A DNA stretch of 64,000 nucleotides from Cheilinus undulatus (lineage: Eukaryota; Chordata; Actinopteri; Labriformes; Labridae), in the NCBI RefSeq assembly GCF_018320785.1, contig NC_054868.1, forward strand, positions 49,304,874 through 49,368,873. Reading direction: 5' to 3'. The notes below the pieces were generated by a model. That model made no database searches, was not told the DNA's origin, and was given only the letters and a program-made list of their open reading frames with translations. Shown in pieces: positions 22,103 to 35,077 of this stretch. Position 1 is the stretch's first letter. Every line of letters begins with the position of its first letter. Both the position numbers and the translations under genes were made by a program.

Positions 22103-23962
22103 TGCCGGCCTTACACCAGAGGACTTTGCTAAAACTCTTAAAAGACTCTCAAAAGACTGACATCTGAGAACTTCTCACTTCGAAAAAGACAATTTGTCGG
22201 CAAGTTGTTGAGTTTTTAGTCTCAGACTAAGATTTTGCAAAGACTGGTGGTCACTAACTACAAGACTAGAATACGATTCCTTTTGAGATTATTTCCCATC
22301 ATGTATCTGGTGGAAATTCACAGCAACAATTTCAGAGCAGAGAACAAGATGTAGAAGGAGCTGGAGAGTAGATCAAGTCGAAACAAAAGGAAAGTTAAAC
22401 ACCGAAGCATGTTACAGCAACAACCAAGGAACTATCTCGGAAAAACTTCTGAATAAAAGTACCATATGAAAATGTGAGTCGTGTCACCACAGAAACAAAC
22501 TGATCTGGCTTGTGTTTGAAAATCCCAACGGAGGTTTATTGTACCTGTCATGTCAGCCTGGAATGAACTGACAGACAAGGTGCACAAACACACAGGTGCA
22601 GAGATCTGACTGCAGCAGAAAATGTTTTCAATCTTAAGTTATGCTTATGAGCAGTGTTGGGTGGCGTTACTTTTGAAACTAACTCATTAGATTACTGCAT
22701 TACATACTTAAAAAAGTAATTAGTTACGTTACTGTGTTACCTACTTCTATAACTAACACGTTAGAGTACTTTTGCATTACTAAATACTAAAACCCTTTAG
22801 CCACTCGTTCCACTCGGCGGTTGTAAAAACGACAGATAACGACGGCACGTCTGCATTTGAATGTGCAGACTCTAATGCCAATGTACAGCCTGATTTACAG
22901 CCCATAATCTGTATCTCTGCAGCCTGAGAACACTGCTAACAGACAGGAAAACCTTTACAGCTAGTTAACATGCACACAATCTGACAACAAGTTGAGCAGA
23001 GGCAGACAGAATCACTCAAACGCTGTGCGTAATAACAGCGCATAATTGGAACGGCTGAACAGCTGATTTAATGAAAGCAAACGGAGCTTTTAAACTTGCG
23101 TTTCACTGTGATGCTGGTCTTGTCCCTTTTATCCAAAAATCCATCATAATGGGGATAATTTAACAGTGTCAGTGTCGTGCTGCATCTTGCTTGTTCAATA
23201 AGCTAACAATGCACGCGTAATGGCACAGAATGTTCACCTTCCACTGGCACATGCCAACGTGACTACAGGAAGAGAGAAGGATAGATGCTTCAAGGAGCTT
23301 CTTTTTTTCTTTCTTTCTTTTTGAAGCCATGGGAGAGAGAGGAAGTTTGGGATTTTTCTTTCAGTAATGGATTACTTTTATGAAAATGTAAATTATAACG
23401 GGATTACTTGAATTGTAAAACTAACGCGTTACGTTACTCGTTACTCCAAAAAAGTAATCTGAGCACTCTAATGGATTACTTTGTAACGTGATACCCCCAA
23501 CACTGCTTATGAGCGGCTCTAGTTGCTCAAGTTCATGTTTTCAAGAATGAAGTGAATAAATGTGCTTACGCACGACACTGGCTCCCATTGGTTGTGGACG
23601 ACAGTCATGACGGAATAACGGAATTTGTATACAACCAGACACAAGACTTGCGATGATATCGAACAATATTTGATATTATCGTAACGCCAAGACTGAAGAA
23701 AAACTGCCTTAAAATGGCTTAAATCGAGTCTTATGACCACCTTACACCTAACGACTGAGAGAACGGGAGCAAGCTGCGACTTTAGCAAGACTCTCATGAT
23801 TTTACGCCGACTTTGGAATTTTGTCTGCGACTTTGAAATCAGAGGAAAAGTCATTAGGTGCAAGGCTGCCTTAATCCAACTGAAAGTTGGCCTGACCTCC
23901 AAGTCAGTCGTGCGACTCAAAACTTGGCTGAATCGCATGAACTTCACAGTGTATGTCAGGCT
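22103..23962. mobile_element. MITE split by an inserted hAT element
   Basis: Left end 'gccggccttacaccagagg' and right end 'cacagtgtatgtcaggctt' are weak inverted repeats. Internal text around 23735-23890 recurs in reverse at 36917-37090, and 22385-22530 recurs in reverse at 37240-37380, so the element exists at two places in the window. The hAT element at 22652-23505 interrupts it. The 149-codon minus-strand frame at 23519-23968 lies wholly in this repeat and is not a gene. Confidence 0.75.
22652..23505. mobile_element. hAT-type element, perfect 8-bp target duplication
   Basis: Starts CAGTGTTGGGTGGCGTTAC and ends ...CCCCCAACACTG. Both flanks read CTTATGAG (22644-22651 and 23506-23513). The ends repeat 'gtaacg/cgttac' words typical of this very common fish family. 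No transposase frame. It is nested in the MITE 22103-23962, hence younger than it. Confidence 0.92.
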
Positions 23963-23965
23963 TAA

Positions 23966-25805
23966 CACAAAGCTAGAAGCTAGAGACTCCCTGGAGCTTG
24001 AGTGAGGCTCAAAATGATGCTTACACCTGCCAAGCAGCCAGAGCTTGATTTTCTACATCAATAGGTAACCACAAAAGCTGGGATGAATAGGCTTGTGGCA
24101 GAATTCATGATGGAGGAAATGTAACCTCCTGTAGCCCTGTTCTTGACATTTTTTTTCTGTAAAGTGCTGTTTTGGTCTGATTTTCACAACTTTATATATA
24201 AATATAACATACAGTATAAATGAGTGGTGTGGGCTTTTTACCCTATTGATTGTTTAATTCTCTTTTTATTGAGATGAAATATAGATCATCCAGCAGCTGA
24301 AATCCCCAGCTGAAATTCCTCTCTCTTTTTAAACTAAAGAAACAGATGACAGAAAACAAGTATATATCAGCCCCTGTATGATGAAAGATTGAAACCTGGG
24401 TTTCCTGTTCAGTCTTAAAATGACATTTAAAACTCTGATTTTCTTGAAACATTCTCTGATGTTAGCAGAATCAGGGTCAAGTTAAGGACAGGAGGTAGAG
24501 AGAGTGTTATATAACTCAAATGTCACTGATGTAATCTCTACTATACATCCTTATGAAAGTAAAGTTTCTTGGCATTGACTTAAAATAAAAAAGGAACAGG
24601 CTGCAGGCTTACCGATCTGAAATAACTCAAAACTTTCCTGCACCTGTGCGCCCCCCCTGTCCACAAATCCAGCCGTTAACCTTTCAAGATGAACGACTTT
24701 CAGTGAGCCACGACCGCAGCTCTTTCCACTCCGGGGTTTTATTCTCCCAACGAGCAAACACACAAAAACAAACCTGGACTCCAGTTCTTAATTTTGGTAC
24801 AAAGCATCATAAGTGTCACAGAAAAGGAACAGCCTGGTGTGAATGATGAACACCAACATGTGCGCACACAACCAGGGCCTGAAAAGCACGTACGCAGACG
24901 TAAATACACATATCACACATGCTCGAGGGAAAGCCACTTCCCCAAAGCTCCCATCTGGGGAAGTTCGGGTGTTTTTTTTCTCTGCAAATTTGCACAGTTG
25001 CGGTTTCTGCTGAACTGCTAAGAAAAGTCTGTGCAGACATTTGGAGATGGGGAAATGCGTCAGGAGAGGAGAATTACTAACCATTCAGGACAAACTCATC
25101 CATTTACACACAGACTAGTGAGGCTGTGTATGAGAGAGTGTGTGACCCCACAGCCTTAAGGTCACAGTCTCACCATCCTGAGTGTAGTAGGATATTTTAC
25201 AAAAATCCACTTTTCTCCAAGAGAGAATGTACGTTAGAGTTGTGTCATGCAAAGAAGCCAACATGAGCCAGAAATAGAGCTGTCTTCTCTGAGCCAAAGC
25301 TCATTTAATATGGGCTGAGGTGAAATGGAAAACTGTTCTGTGGTCAGAAATGAAATTCTTTCTGAAAACCACAGATGCCATTTCTTAAAGACTAAAGAAG
25401 AGAGACCATCCAACTTGTTAACAGCACACAGTTCTAGAGTCTGCATCTCTGATCATATGGGGTTGCATTAGTGCCTAGCATGGGCAGCTTACACATCTGG
25501 AAAGACTGCTATCAATGCTGAGAAGCAGACAGAGGTTTTAGAGAAACATATGCTCTCTTCTACACAACATCCTTTTAAGGGAAAGTCTCACATGTTTCAT
25601 GAAGACAAGACAATGCTAAACCACACAGAAGTGTGGTTTAGCCATCAAATTCAAAATAAGCTAATATTTGTCATGCAATGGTAAAATGTCTCAGTTTCAA
25701 CATCTGATATATTGTTTGTGTTCTACTGTGGAAAAATATGGGTTCAGGAGCTTTTCAGATCCTTACATTCTTTTTTTATTCATATTTCAGACAGCTCTTT
25801 TACCT
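23966..25805. other. Unassigned non-coding stretch
   Basis: No gene, RNA or repeat was recognised. The frames at 24646-25084 overlap one another on both strands and show no coding character. Confidence 0.5.
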
Positions 25806-25810
25806 CTTTG

Positions 25811-26699
25811 TGTCATGATCCAGGTTTTGATTTATTATGTTTCTGAGTTTTCCTATGGTTATCCTTTGTGTATTCTGTGATTTCTAGTTGACTTAGTATT
25901 TGGTTTAGTTCTTAGATGTTATCTGTAGCCCTTGTGTTTCCTTTGTTCAGCTTTTCATGTTTTTTATAGTCTTTGTGTTTCTGTGTATTTTGGGCTTTTG
26001 TTATTTTCCATGTGTCTAGTTTTGTTATTGTATTAAGTAATTCCCTGTGTTCCATGTTTAGTTTTACATCCCTTGTATTTCATGTCTAGTTTATTTCCCT
26101 GTTTCATGTTCAGTTTTTGCTCCTTGTGTTATGTTTAGTTATTCTCTGTTTCATGTTAAGTTTCCCTGTGCTTCTTGTTTTGTTTCATGTTTTAGTTTTA
26201 CTCCCTGTGTTTGAGTTTCCCTCCTTGGTTCTTTGTATCCTCCTGTGTTTTCAGTGTTTCTGTAGTTTAGCTTCTTGTGTCCAGTTTTCAGTCCTTGTGT
26301 GCTTCTTGTGCTAGGTTCCATGTTTCCTGTTTTATTTTGTAGTTGCCTTCCCTTGTGTGTGATTCCAGTTTTGCTTCCTGCCTGAGTTTCCCTCCACTTT
26401 GATTATCCTTCACCAGTTTCACCTGTGTCTGATTGTCCACACCTGTCTGCCATTGTTAATCACTCCCTGTGTATTTAAGCTCTGTGTCTCCCTGTGTCTG
26501 TGTCGGTTCATTGCATATGTCTTCCCAGTGCTTGTTACTCCTCGTGCTTCCTCGTGCTCCTTTGGATTTTGTTTTGTTTCTTTGATTTTGATTCCGGCGT
26601 TTTAAGTTGTAAGTAGTTCTTTTGTTTGTTTATTAAATCAGTTTTGTATTATCTGCATTTGGGTCCTCCCTTTTGAGTTTTTTCCCGTAACCCGTGACA
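25811..26699 (+). mobile_element. Solo LTR of a retroelement (probably Gypsy-like)
   Basis: An 889-bp LTR fossil beginning TGTCATGATC and ending CCCGTGACA, with a 5-bp target duplication CTTTG on each side (25806-25810 and 26700-26704). It has a pyrimidine- and TGT-rich U3-like part, a TATTTAAG box-like word near 26470 and ATTAAA near 26632. No internal coding region is present, so it is a solo LTR left by recombination. The matching target duplication suggests a fairly young insertion. Family is a guess from general character. Confidence 0.85.
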
Positions 26700-26945
26700 C
26701 TTTGACCCTCTGACCAGCTACTAACCTGAGACTTGTACCACTTTTTGTGTCATGATGTCAATCTAGTAGTGATATGTACAGTTAGAATGTGCATTGTGTT
26801 TTATTTTGAAATTGAGTGGATGCTTTCTGCTCTAAGTGGATTAATGTCATTCAAAATAGACCTGGTGCCTATATCTTGAGTGGAGATGTGCTTCTGGTAC
26901 ATGCTGGACATGGGCTGGAGTAAATGTAGTGGACTTAATGAGACT

Positions 26946-27465
26946 TAGGGTCAGTCCCATTTCTACCCCTTCGCCCTTATCTTAACACCTCCCCTTGGTT
27001 TTGCGCGTTCACTTCAGGTGAAGGGGGGTCACAATTCTTTTTTGAATTGAGGGCTAGGGCAAAGGGTTACACAGCCCTTGAAACAAAGATTTTCAGGACC
27101 ACACTTGAAACCAAGGGGTATGATGAATTTCCCACCATGCACTTGTGAAATGGCACAATGGACTACAAAGGAGGCATTTAAATTTACATATTATATATTA
27201 TATATATGTAAATCAGTGCTATTAACTGTGTAAGTATATGGACGTTGATCCATAGTATGAAAAAAATGGTCAAAGCTTCATTTTCACCTCTGATGACACG
27301 CTGTTTATCAGCAATGTGTGATGATAAACAGCGATCAAGTGGCGTCTCATTTCTGAAGGGAAGGTTTTCACTTCTACCCCTTACCACTCTGTTTTGAGGG
27401 GAAAGAGGAAGGGGTAGATGAAAGGAAAGGACTAAGGGAAGGGTAAAGGAGTAGACATGAGAGTA
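26946..27465. mobile_element. Possible TIR element (CTACCCCTT ends)
   Basis: Words such as 'tttctaccccttcgccctt' at the left have mirror counterparts at the right ('ggaaggggtagatgaaagg', 'aagggaagggtaaagg'). The ends and target duplication are not clear, so this may be no more than a degraded MITE. Confidence 0.4.
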
Positions 27466-27469
27466 GTTC

Positions 27470-29590
27470 AGTCCAGTCCTGCTCTCATCGATGGCTTATC
27501 CTTCATTGCTGCTGATAATTAGCCAGGACACCCCGAGCATTAACAACCAGCTAGGAGGAATGGATAGAGCCCTCGCTATCAGTGATTCTGTGTTGAATTC
27601 AGTCCCACTTTATCAGAGAATAGGTCACTGGGTGATTTACCCACTCATCAACATCCACTACAACTCTGCTCGGCTGCTGCATCGGTGTTTAAGCGGCTCA
27701 GCTGACTGCAGTTCTTTGTTTCAGCTTCTTTATTATTTGCAGCGATGACTACCTCAAAATCCTTTCTGATCATATTGAACCTTTTTTTTTAATCCAGGAA
27801 AACCTCAGTGAGATTAAAACTGTTTTTTTTTTAGTGTCCTGGTAAAGATTTTCCTGCATAGTCTCCAGTGTTGCTGAACTCCCTCAGAAATGGGGTTGGT
27901 TTGACATCATCCTAGTCATCTTATGAATATAAAGATCCCTTAATTAGCCATGTGCTTGCTGCCTGAAATCCCAGCACAACATAGGAAGTAGTGTGGCAGG
28001 GTTACTTTGAGTTTATATAAAGGGATTCTTGCAACACATCTTCTAGGTAACACAAAATATAATGTGCAAATATTAGTACTCATCTGGTCACTGGTATATT
28101 TTCTGCCAAACATTTTGACCAGTAATATTTTTATCTGCTGGGTATCTGATCTTGAAACTGGCAAAAAACTAGCAAATGCAGGTTATGGAAACTCAGGTTT
28201 TAAGTGCGTAGGAGAAACTTTTGGGTTTTTTTGCAGCCCACGTCCCTTTAGGAGCTCCGTAAGAGTGTGTTTTGTACGTGCAGACGGACTGTTTGAGGAT
28301 GAATGTCCAATGCAGTGAAGTGTATTTCTGTACAGATGGATAGAAACCTGAGAATCTAAAGGTTCTTGGCATTGCCATGCAAATCCCATGCAAATAAACC
28401 AATTTGGTACTCACTTCAGTTCCAAAACATTTCTTGTTAAAATGGCCTTTTGCATGTTTGCTTTTGCTGCTTTGAGGTCACAATGTTTGAAGCATTTGAA
28501 TATGCGGCCATTCAAATGTTACTGATTTATATGATATGAATAAAGCATGTGTCTTAAAAACCTGCGGCAATATATGTAGGAGGTATTGCATTTTGAAACA
28601 GTGGCTGAGAAAAATGAATCCACAGGCTTTTGATTCCTAGATAGAAAGAGAGGAGAAAATGGGTCATAACTGGCAGGCAGGTGAGAGGGTTAATAAAATA
28701 TGTAAGAGACGGGGAGATGGAGGGAGAGAGAGACTGATGGAGAAAATGACTGAGAGGTAAACTATTTCTGGTATGCACCTTCTCTTAAAGTCTAACTAGG
28801 TAACACACACTAAACCCACACTCACACACGGTGACAATGTTTCTACAGTGAGATAAGGTAATGGGGGCATTGGGTTTCTACTCTTTCTCCACAAGCGCTA
28901 TCTGATTTAGGGGACTTCCTGCACCCCCTCCTCCCGCTGCCTTCATTCCTTGATATTAATACTTTATGTGTGCGTGCTGCTTCATGTGTGTGTGTACTCA
29001 TGCCAGAAACTATATACACCTATAAATGTCAATCCAGCCGGCCGGGACTGTGTGAGTGTTTCTGCTAGAGAGGTTCACTTTATCCAACACTGTGAATGTA
29101 AACTGATGAAATAATGTTTGTTTAGACTTTATCTCTGGCTGACCAGGGGATTCCTCCCAGTGTATTTAATGTGTCAGTCACAGTCCTAGCTTCTTAATGC
29201 ATTTACGTGTGTGGTGGTGTCCCTTACTTTTTATATTGTTCCTTTTTGTGGCTGTTTATGTGCTATAATTTGTCATCATTTGCATTCTTTGTCATAATGA
29301 ATAAATAACTGTGTACTAATATGGACATGTCTATTCCTCTGTTGTTTAGAAGTGAAGCCAATGTACACCCACAACAGGTGTTGACATAATAATACAATAA
29401 TAGCTATTTGTTTTGCACTTTTGAGAACAAGGATTTAGAAAATGTGAAAGCAAACATAAGAACAAAGTAGCAGAACTGAGGTCATACCTACCGCTGAGGT
29501 CACAAGGTCAGGACCATGTTTTTTTTTTTTTTTTCTGAGGGGTCTACCTAAGAGGTCCACGGTAGACTGCATCCTGGCACTTTGGGGCCT
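27470..29590. other. Unassigned non-coding stretch
   Basis: No gene signal. Contains a T-run at 29519-29534 and GT-rich patches. Short frames near 27491, 28007 and 28554 have no motif. Confidence 0.5.
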
Positions 29591-30560
29591 CATTGAGTGC
29601 TTTTAGGAATTCAGTAGAGGGTAACTTACAGCCCATGTTGACTTCCAGAAGGCATTCAACTTGGTGAGTAGAGATGCCCTCTGAAGGATTCGGGATCTCT
29701 GAGGGATCTGCTCATCCCGCTGAAGTAGGCCCTGTGATTCTGTGTTGAGGCAGGGGTGCACCTTAGCCCCTACACTCTTCAGAGCCTGCATGGACTGGAT
29801 AATGGGGCAGGTAACAGGGGCAGCAAATTGTGGAGTGTGCTGATGATACTGTGATCCTTGCAGAGACCTTGAATGTCCTTGTGGGGGCTCTTGCTTTGCT
29901 GAGTGAGGAGGCAAATGTTTTGGGAATGCAAAACAAAGGTTTTTAGGGATGCCTTGTATGCTGCCATCGAATCTGTTTTCTGTGAATAGTGAGAGTGTGA
30001 AAAGTTGTAGAGCAGTCCACCAACCCTGGCAACATAATCTGTTGATCTGCTGATTGTGAGGCAGGGCTCAACTGTAGACTGGGACTCGGATAGGCATAGG
30101 GCGATGGGTTCGCTGAGCAAGACAGTGTGATGTTCCCGGTATCTGAGCATTCAGGTGAGTTTTTCAGTCTTTCCTGTCTTACTATACACCCTGGACGTTG
30201 ACTGATGGCCGGAGGCACTGGCTGGAGTCCTTTGAGATGACTTCTCTTTGGCACATCTTTGGATGTAGTTGACAAGACCATGTGTTTAATGCTGTCGTGC
30301 TCAGGAGAGAGAAATTAAGAAGGGTCAGCTGCCTGATATGGGAATGGCAGCTGTGCTTTTATGGGCACCTAGTGCTCTTTTCCAGGCATGACCCAGCTCA
30401 CCGCAAAACCGGGTGCCCAGGACCTGAGGGGGCAGCTGGGAGGATACCTGGAGAGATGAGGTATGGGCCTAGTACAGGCCTGGAGGATGGCCATCCGGAG
30501 GCCAGAGGAGTACAGGACCAAAGTTGATGAACTGGTATATGCTCCCATACCTGGCCTGAC
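29591..30560 (+). mobile_element. Degraded LINE: reverse transcriptase and 3' end
   Basis: The plus strand carries the remains of a non-LTR reverse transcriptase: 'VDFQKAFN' (29637-29660), 'RQGCTLAPTLF' and 'CMDWIMG' (about 29745-29805), and the catalytic 'ADDT' (29839-29850) followed by 'ILAETLNVLVGALALLSEEA'. Farther on are 'GHL' and 'DPAHR', and the last part reads 'YRTKVDELVYAPIPG'. Several stops and frame changes separate the parts and much of the middle is missing, so it is a pseudogene. Phrases match the abundant teleost LINE with 'ADDAV...EVLVGALEALSEEA'; clade not settled. Confidence 0.8.
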
Positions 30561-32430
30561 CTGACCTGTATACCTAAAATCACTGAACTTTATTGTGTCA
30601 ATTGCTATGATGTTAAAACTGATTAAAGTTACAGATTGTGTATGGGTTGGTGATGAAGTGAATGCTCTTCTTGCCGGCGGTATCGAAACCAAAATTGAAA
30701 GGAAGAAAGAAAGAAAAAAAGTTCAAATTTCCAGAATGCAGGTACAGTTTCTAGCATATGATTAATCCCTCGTCTTGCCAACACCGTGTCTTTATCCTTG
30801 CAGTCATGGACTCACTGCTCTTAAGTGGACTACAAGCTAAAAACACAGGCATGTCCATCACATAGTAAATTGGTAGCATTACGGAGCAGCTTAAACTGAG
30901 AAAATGAATCTGCATCCTGCAAGACAACACTCCTTTCTAAAGGTTACATCAGCTCTTTATCTTCATTCCTTAATCTTAAAAGTTAGCTCCATAGACTGAA
31001 GCTGCAGGTGTAAACTACACTTATATATAATCATATCAGTATTGGCTGGAATAAGTTTGGAAAAACTGGTATATGGAATATCTAGTTCTGAGAACCCCTA
31101 TTAAAAAGGTAAAGACATCATGTCCTGGCATTTGTAACAGCTTGTGACCTGGGGATTTTACCCCTTACAATTTCAGACAACACAGCCACACTGGACAAGG
31201 CCCCCTCTGACCTTTTGGGGCCCCTAAGCCAGTACCCAGAAGGCCCATTCAGTACTCCATGGTCAGAGGTTGTAGATCCAGCCAGTGCTGAGGTTTTTTA
31301 GTCTGCATTTTTGACTCTTCCACAAAAGAAAGGCAGGCATCTTTCTATAGTGCAGAACAACACAATGAGGGGGTGAGAGTGGCTGGATTACCTGATTCAG
31401 CAGGTGTTGAGATGTTTGCAAACTTTGGCGAGCTCAGCATCCGTTTCTCTTAGTGAAGCACAAACATGCTGCAGGATGCATCCTCTCAGATATTAGGGGT
31501 TGTAAACAGACTGATGTTTGATATCATTCACAGTATGTAATGAACAGAGTCGGCCTTCTCATTCTCGTCAGTGTGACAGGATTTTATCCTCTTTAGAAAG
31601 GAGCTGCTGTGTCATATTAGTGGCACTCTTCCTCTAGGGCTGGACATTCGATTTTCAGTCCTTTTTTCTGTCTGTATAAATATTAGTGTGTGTTTGATGC
31701 TCGATTGACCCCTTTTCCCCTGTCACTGTCACATCCACTGTCCTCACTTTTTCCTGTTTACACCAGGCGACTTCCTCTGACAGCCCGCCGCAGACCTGTC
31801 TTCTCTCCCTCCAGATAAATCCACAAACAATACCACATAAAACAGCAACCCTGGCCTCTTTTCTTCTCTTTTGTCCGCCTAGAGGAATCGATCAATGCTG
31901 GAGACTAATAGCAGGAAGCTGAAAGTTTAAGGGACTCAAATGGCCAAATTTTCTTTCATCTCTTTCCCTTTCAAGATGGTTTAATGCTTAATACACACAA
32001 ACACACGCTCACGCACACATAGAAAGTCAGTTTGTGGAGTTCTCTAATGTCTTGCCATGCAGGTGTGTGCTAATCTTCTAAATCCAATAATAATGGCTGA
32101 ACTGATCTTCCTCTGATCCCATCGACATCAGTGGAGCAGCTGTCGTGTGTGGACGGATTAAGAGAAACGGGAGTTTACAGTATACACATACAGTCATGAG
32201 TTATCAAATTAAAAGAATATAATGCACACATGAAGTCATATTAAGGGTTTAGACAGTTCAAGCCATAGCTTTTTGCCATTGACACTTTACCATGTCTTTT
32301 AAGTGTCTGATTTGCGAGTTTTCTCTGTTTTTAGGAGCTTTATCTGTGGTATTGGATGTGTAGTTTAATAAAGGACCACTACTTTTGACCTAAACATTCA
32401 CCATCACCTATAAAAGCAACAACACGATGA
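30561..32430. other. Unassigned non-coding stretch
   Basis: No gene or repeat recognised. A short (GAAA)n-like run follows the LINE at 30700-30720. Confidence 0.5.
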
Positions 32431-32434
32431 TGTA

Positions 32435-32880
32435 TGATTGCTAGTGCATGGGGCAACACTCAGCAAGACACTGTGGGTTTCCCAGCATCTGGGTATAATG
32501 ACAAAAGTCAGAGTCTTTCAGTCCTTGGTCCTTCCGGTCTTACTATACTCTTGTAAGGCCTGGACCGAACTCCCTTGTGACTTCTCTTTGGTGCATCTTT
32601 GGGTATCATTGGCAAGACCATGTGTCGAGACAGGATGGGAAGGGTCAGCTGCTTGATACCAGAGCAGCAACTGTGCTTTCCCAGGCCTAATCCAGCATCC
32701 GGGTGCCCAGGACCCGATGGGCTCGTCCAGATGCTGGGGGCAACAGCAAGCATCGTGCAGCGGGCAGGTGGGGGGATACCTGAAGAGATGCGGCCTTGGC
32801 CTGGATGACGGCCATCAGGAGGCCAAAGCAGTACAGGACCAAAGCTAACGTGGATCAGTGCTGAACCGGCATATGCTCCC
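32435..32880 (+). mobile_element. LINE 3' fragment, second copy
   Basis: In the frame starting at 32438 the plus strand reads '...VRVFQSLVLPVLLYSCKAWT', the conserved phrase downstream of the reverse transcriptase in the same LINE type as 29591-30560. The end ('GGQSSTGPKL', 'AEPAYAPI') parallels the 3' end of that copy. It is 5'-truncated, with frame breaks after 'KAW'. Confidence 0.75.
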
Positions 32881-33317
32881 ATTGATTATTTAAGGGAAAA
32901 CAAGCCCTCAGATTGAATGGTGGTAGGCTTGAAAACAGTGGTAAGAATGTGATTAAAAGTCATTTTGTTGTGTTTTGTGTCTTGGATAATTAAAAAGCCA
33001 TAGTTGAAGGCATGTTTTGTTCTACTCAAATGAAGAAAGAATGCCAAAGAAGAGTTTGGGGTCTTTTGGCATATTAGCACATCACTAACATTTTAACCAC
33101 ATTCAAATGTTTAGATCCAACACACATAAGGTTTGTGATGTTTGTTTATGACATCTCTAGTCATAAGATGGGACTGGCTGTCGAGTTTGACAGAGAGAGT
33201 CTGAACACACCCTCATGTACATCTATAATTAAGTGCATTCCATATTGTTACTGTAGTATTTTTCATAAATGTCCTACATTATATGTTTATCTCACTGGTC
33301 ATTGGATTTCGTCTCTC

Positions 33318-34092
33318 AGTAACCACAGTTATTTGTGGCTCTTTAATGTCTTCATTTGAAAAATTAATCCCCTGGCAAACCTTGAAAAGAGGAAACTTTG
33401 ACCTCAGAAATTATCCATTGCAAGTCATTTTAATCAGTTTGTTTCCCACACTTACTCACTAGGCTTTAATGGTCAAACTTATTTGTCAACTTTTATCTTA
33501 CCTGTATATTTCCGTTAAGCTTATTTGTATTTTTTTTTTTTGCCCATTTTTGATTACATTTTATTGCTTGTAGCTCATTTTTGCCTCTTCTTTTTGCCAC
33601 TTTTCTATCATTTTTTCACTTTTATCCTGTTTTTGCCCATCATTGACACTTTTATCCTGCTTTTTTGTAATTTACAATATTTAGCCCCTTTTTTTGCCAC
33701 TTTTCACCTTTTTAAGCTGCATTTTGCTATTAAATGCCACTTTTTTCCCCATATTGCCACTCTTTGCTCCTACTTGCCCAATTTCCCCACCTTTTTGCAG
33801 ATTTTCTGCCCATTTTAGTCACTTTTCACTCATTTTTGCTACATTTTTACCGCTGTTTGAACATTTTTGCCAACTGTAACTCGTTTTTTTTTTGTCACTT
33901 CTCACCCATTTTTTGGCATTTTATTCCTTTTTTGACCTTTTTCACCATTTTTGTTACTTTCTGACCCATTTTGCCACCTTTAACTTATTTTTATTGCCAC
34001 TTGAGCCCATTTTTCACCACTAAGATTGTGACTCTTGCAAAGGTATTTTTCAACAATTTGGCTCTTTGGTTGGGCATGGTTGGGTAACACTA
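33318..34092. mobile_element. hAT-like element with T-rich GCCACTTTT core
   Basis: Left 'cagtaaccacagttatttgtggctc' and right 'ttggctctttggttgggcatggttgggtaacact' look like diverged inverted ends. 33525-34020 is a loose tandem array of words such as TTTTGCCACTTTT and CCCATTTTTG. A related element is at 51475-51912, sharing 'gacctcagaaattatcca' and the same core. The Phe/Leu/His-rich frames in it are compositional. Confidence 0.6.
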
Positions 34093-34162
34093 ATTTAGGC
34101 AAAGTACCCAGATGGATTTCAACATTCTAGTACATATTATGCCAGTGGCATTACAGTCTATC

Positions 34163-34830
34163 TACCACTCAACAAAAATATAAACACATGAAGAAATTTT
34201 TTAGTTATTTTTATGTCATAAAATGTAGTACGTATCCCGAAATAACAGTGTATTTTTCTTAACAAATGAGCTTTAATTTGCAAACATTGCAATCAATTTT
34301 AAAGCAATAGTCTCGGAGTAATGGCAGCAAGAGCACAATGGGGGTCAACGGTCCAAGTTCACAGACGTCAGTAACGCGTGTGTCCACCATTTGCCTCCCG
34401 CAGGCAGTTCCTGACTGTCTGGGCTGTCTGAAATTTGCCTGTTGTGAAGACCGACAGTCTCATCAGCAGTTCTGGTTGCTGGGCAGACTCGATCACGAAG
34501 GTGCTGGGGCTACATATACCGGTCCTGAGCGGGCGTGGTCACACATGGCCGACGGGTACATGCACGGTTCACTGTGGTACCAGTCTCCCTGAAGCGAGTC
34601 TTCAGGCGGCTGACGGTGAAATGATGCACATTCAGTTGTTCTGCCACTGCTGTAACAGATAACCCAGCATTGAGCTGCCAATGGCACGCCCCCTCATGAT
34701 TTACGACATCTGTGGCATGTTGACAATTGACAAAAGTGCATATTTTGGTGTGCCCTTTTATTGACTAGACCGTAAGGAGTGTCCATGCACTGGTCACGCA
34801 TATTAACCACCACTCTGGCATGCTCCATGA
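34163..34830 (-). mobile_element. Internally deleted Tc1/mariner relic
   Basis: The minus strand shows the helix-turn-helix part of a Tc1-like transposase ('EQLNVHHFTVSRLKTRFRETG', shown here as EQLNVHHFTVSRL then KTRFRETG, about 34650-34580) and, after a jump, the C-terminal phrase 'REANGGHTRY' and stop (about 34400-34370). The catalytic centre is gone. The terminal word 'ctcaacaaaaatataaacac' is at 34167-34186; the opposite end was not identified. It belongs to a different Tc1 family from those at 18833 and 53274. Confidence 0.75.
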
Positions 34831-35014
34831 CTCTCGTGGGTTGAAAAACTCAACCTGGGATTACAGTCACTGGGAGTGGCCAAGTGAAACTGGACCACTG
34901 GGTTTAAGCAAAACAAATCAATCAATAAACAAATACATCATAAATCTGAGCATATTTCATGAAAATCTATTTTTATTCACCGTTTTAGGTTCGTGCATTT
35001 ATATTTTTGTTGGG

Positions 35015-35027
35015 TCTATCTATCTCT

Positions 35028-35077
<50 letters not shown>
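35015..35077. repeat. (TCTA)n microsatellite
   Basis: About fifteen tetranucleotide units with one interruption (TCTTTA) near the left. Likely length-polymorphic. Confidence 0.95.

Noticed and set aside
23519-23968. 149-codon minus-strand frame
   Set aside because: Entirely inside a MITE arm. The similar frame at 36917-37168 comes from the reverse copy of the same MITE.
33525-33964. Phe/Leu/His-rich frames resembling membrane proteins
   Set aside because: Produced by the TTTTGCCACTTTT word array; the same composition recurs at three other T-rich blocks.
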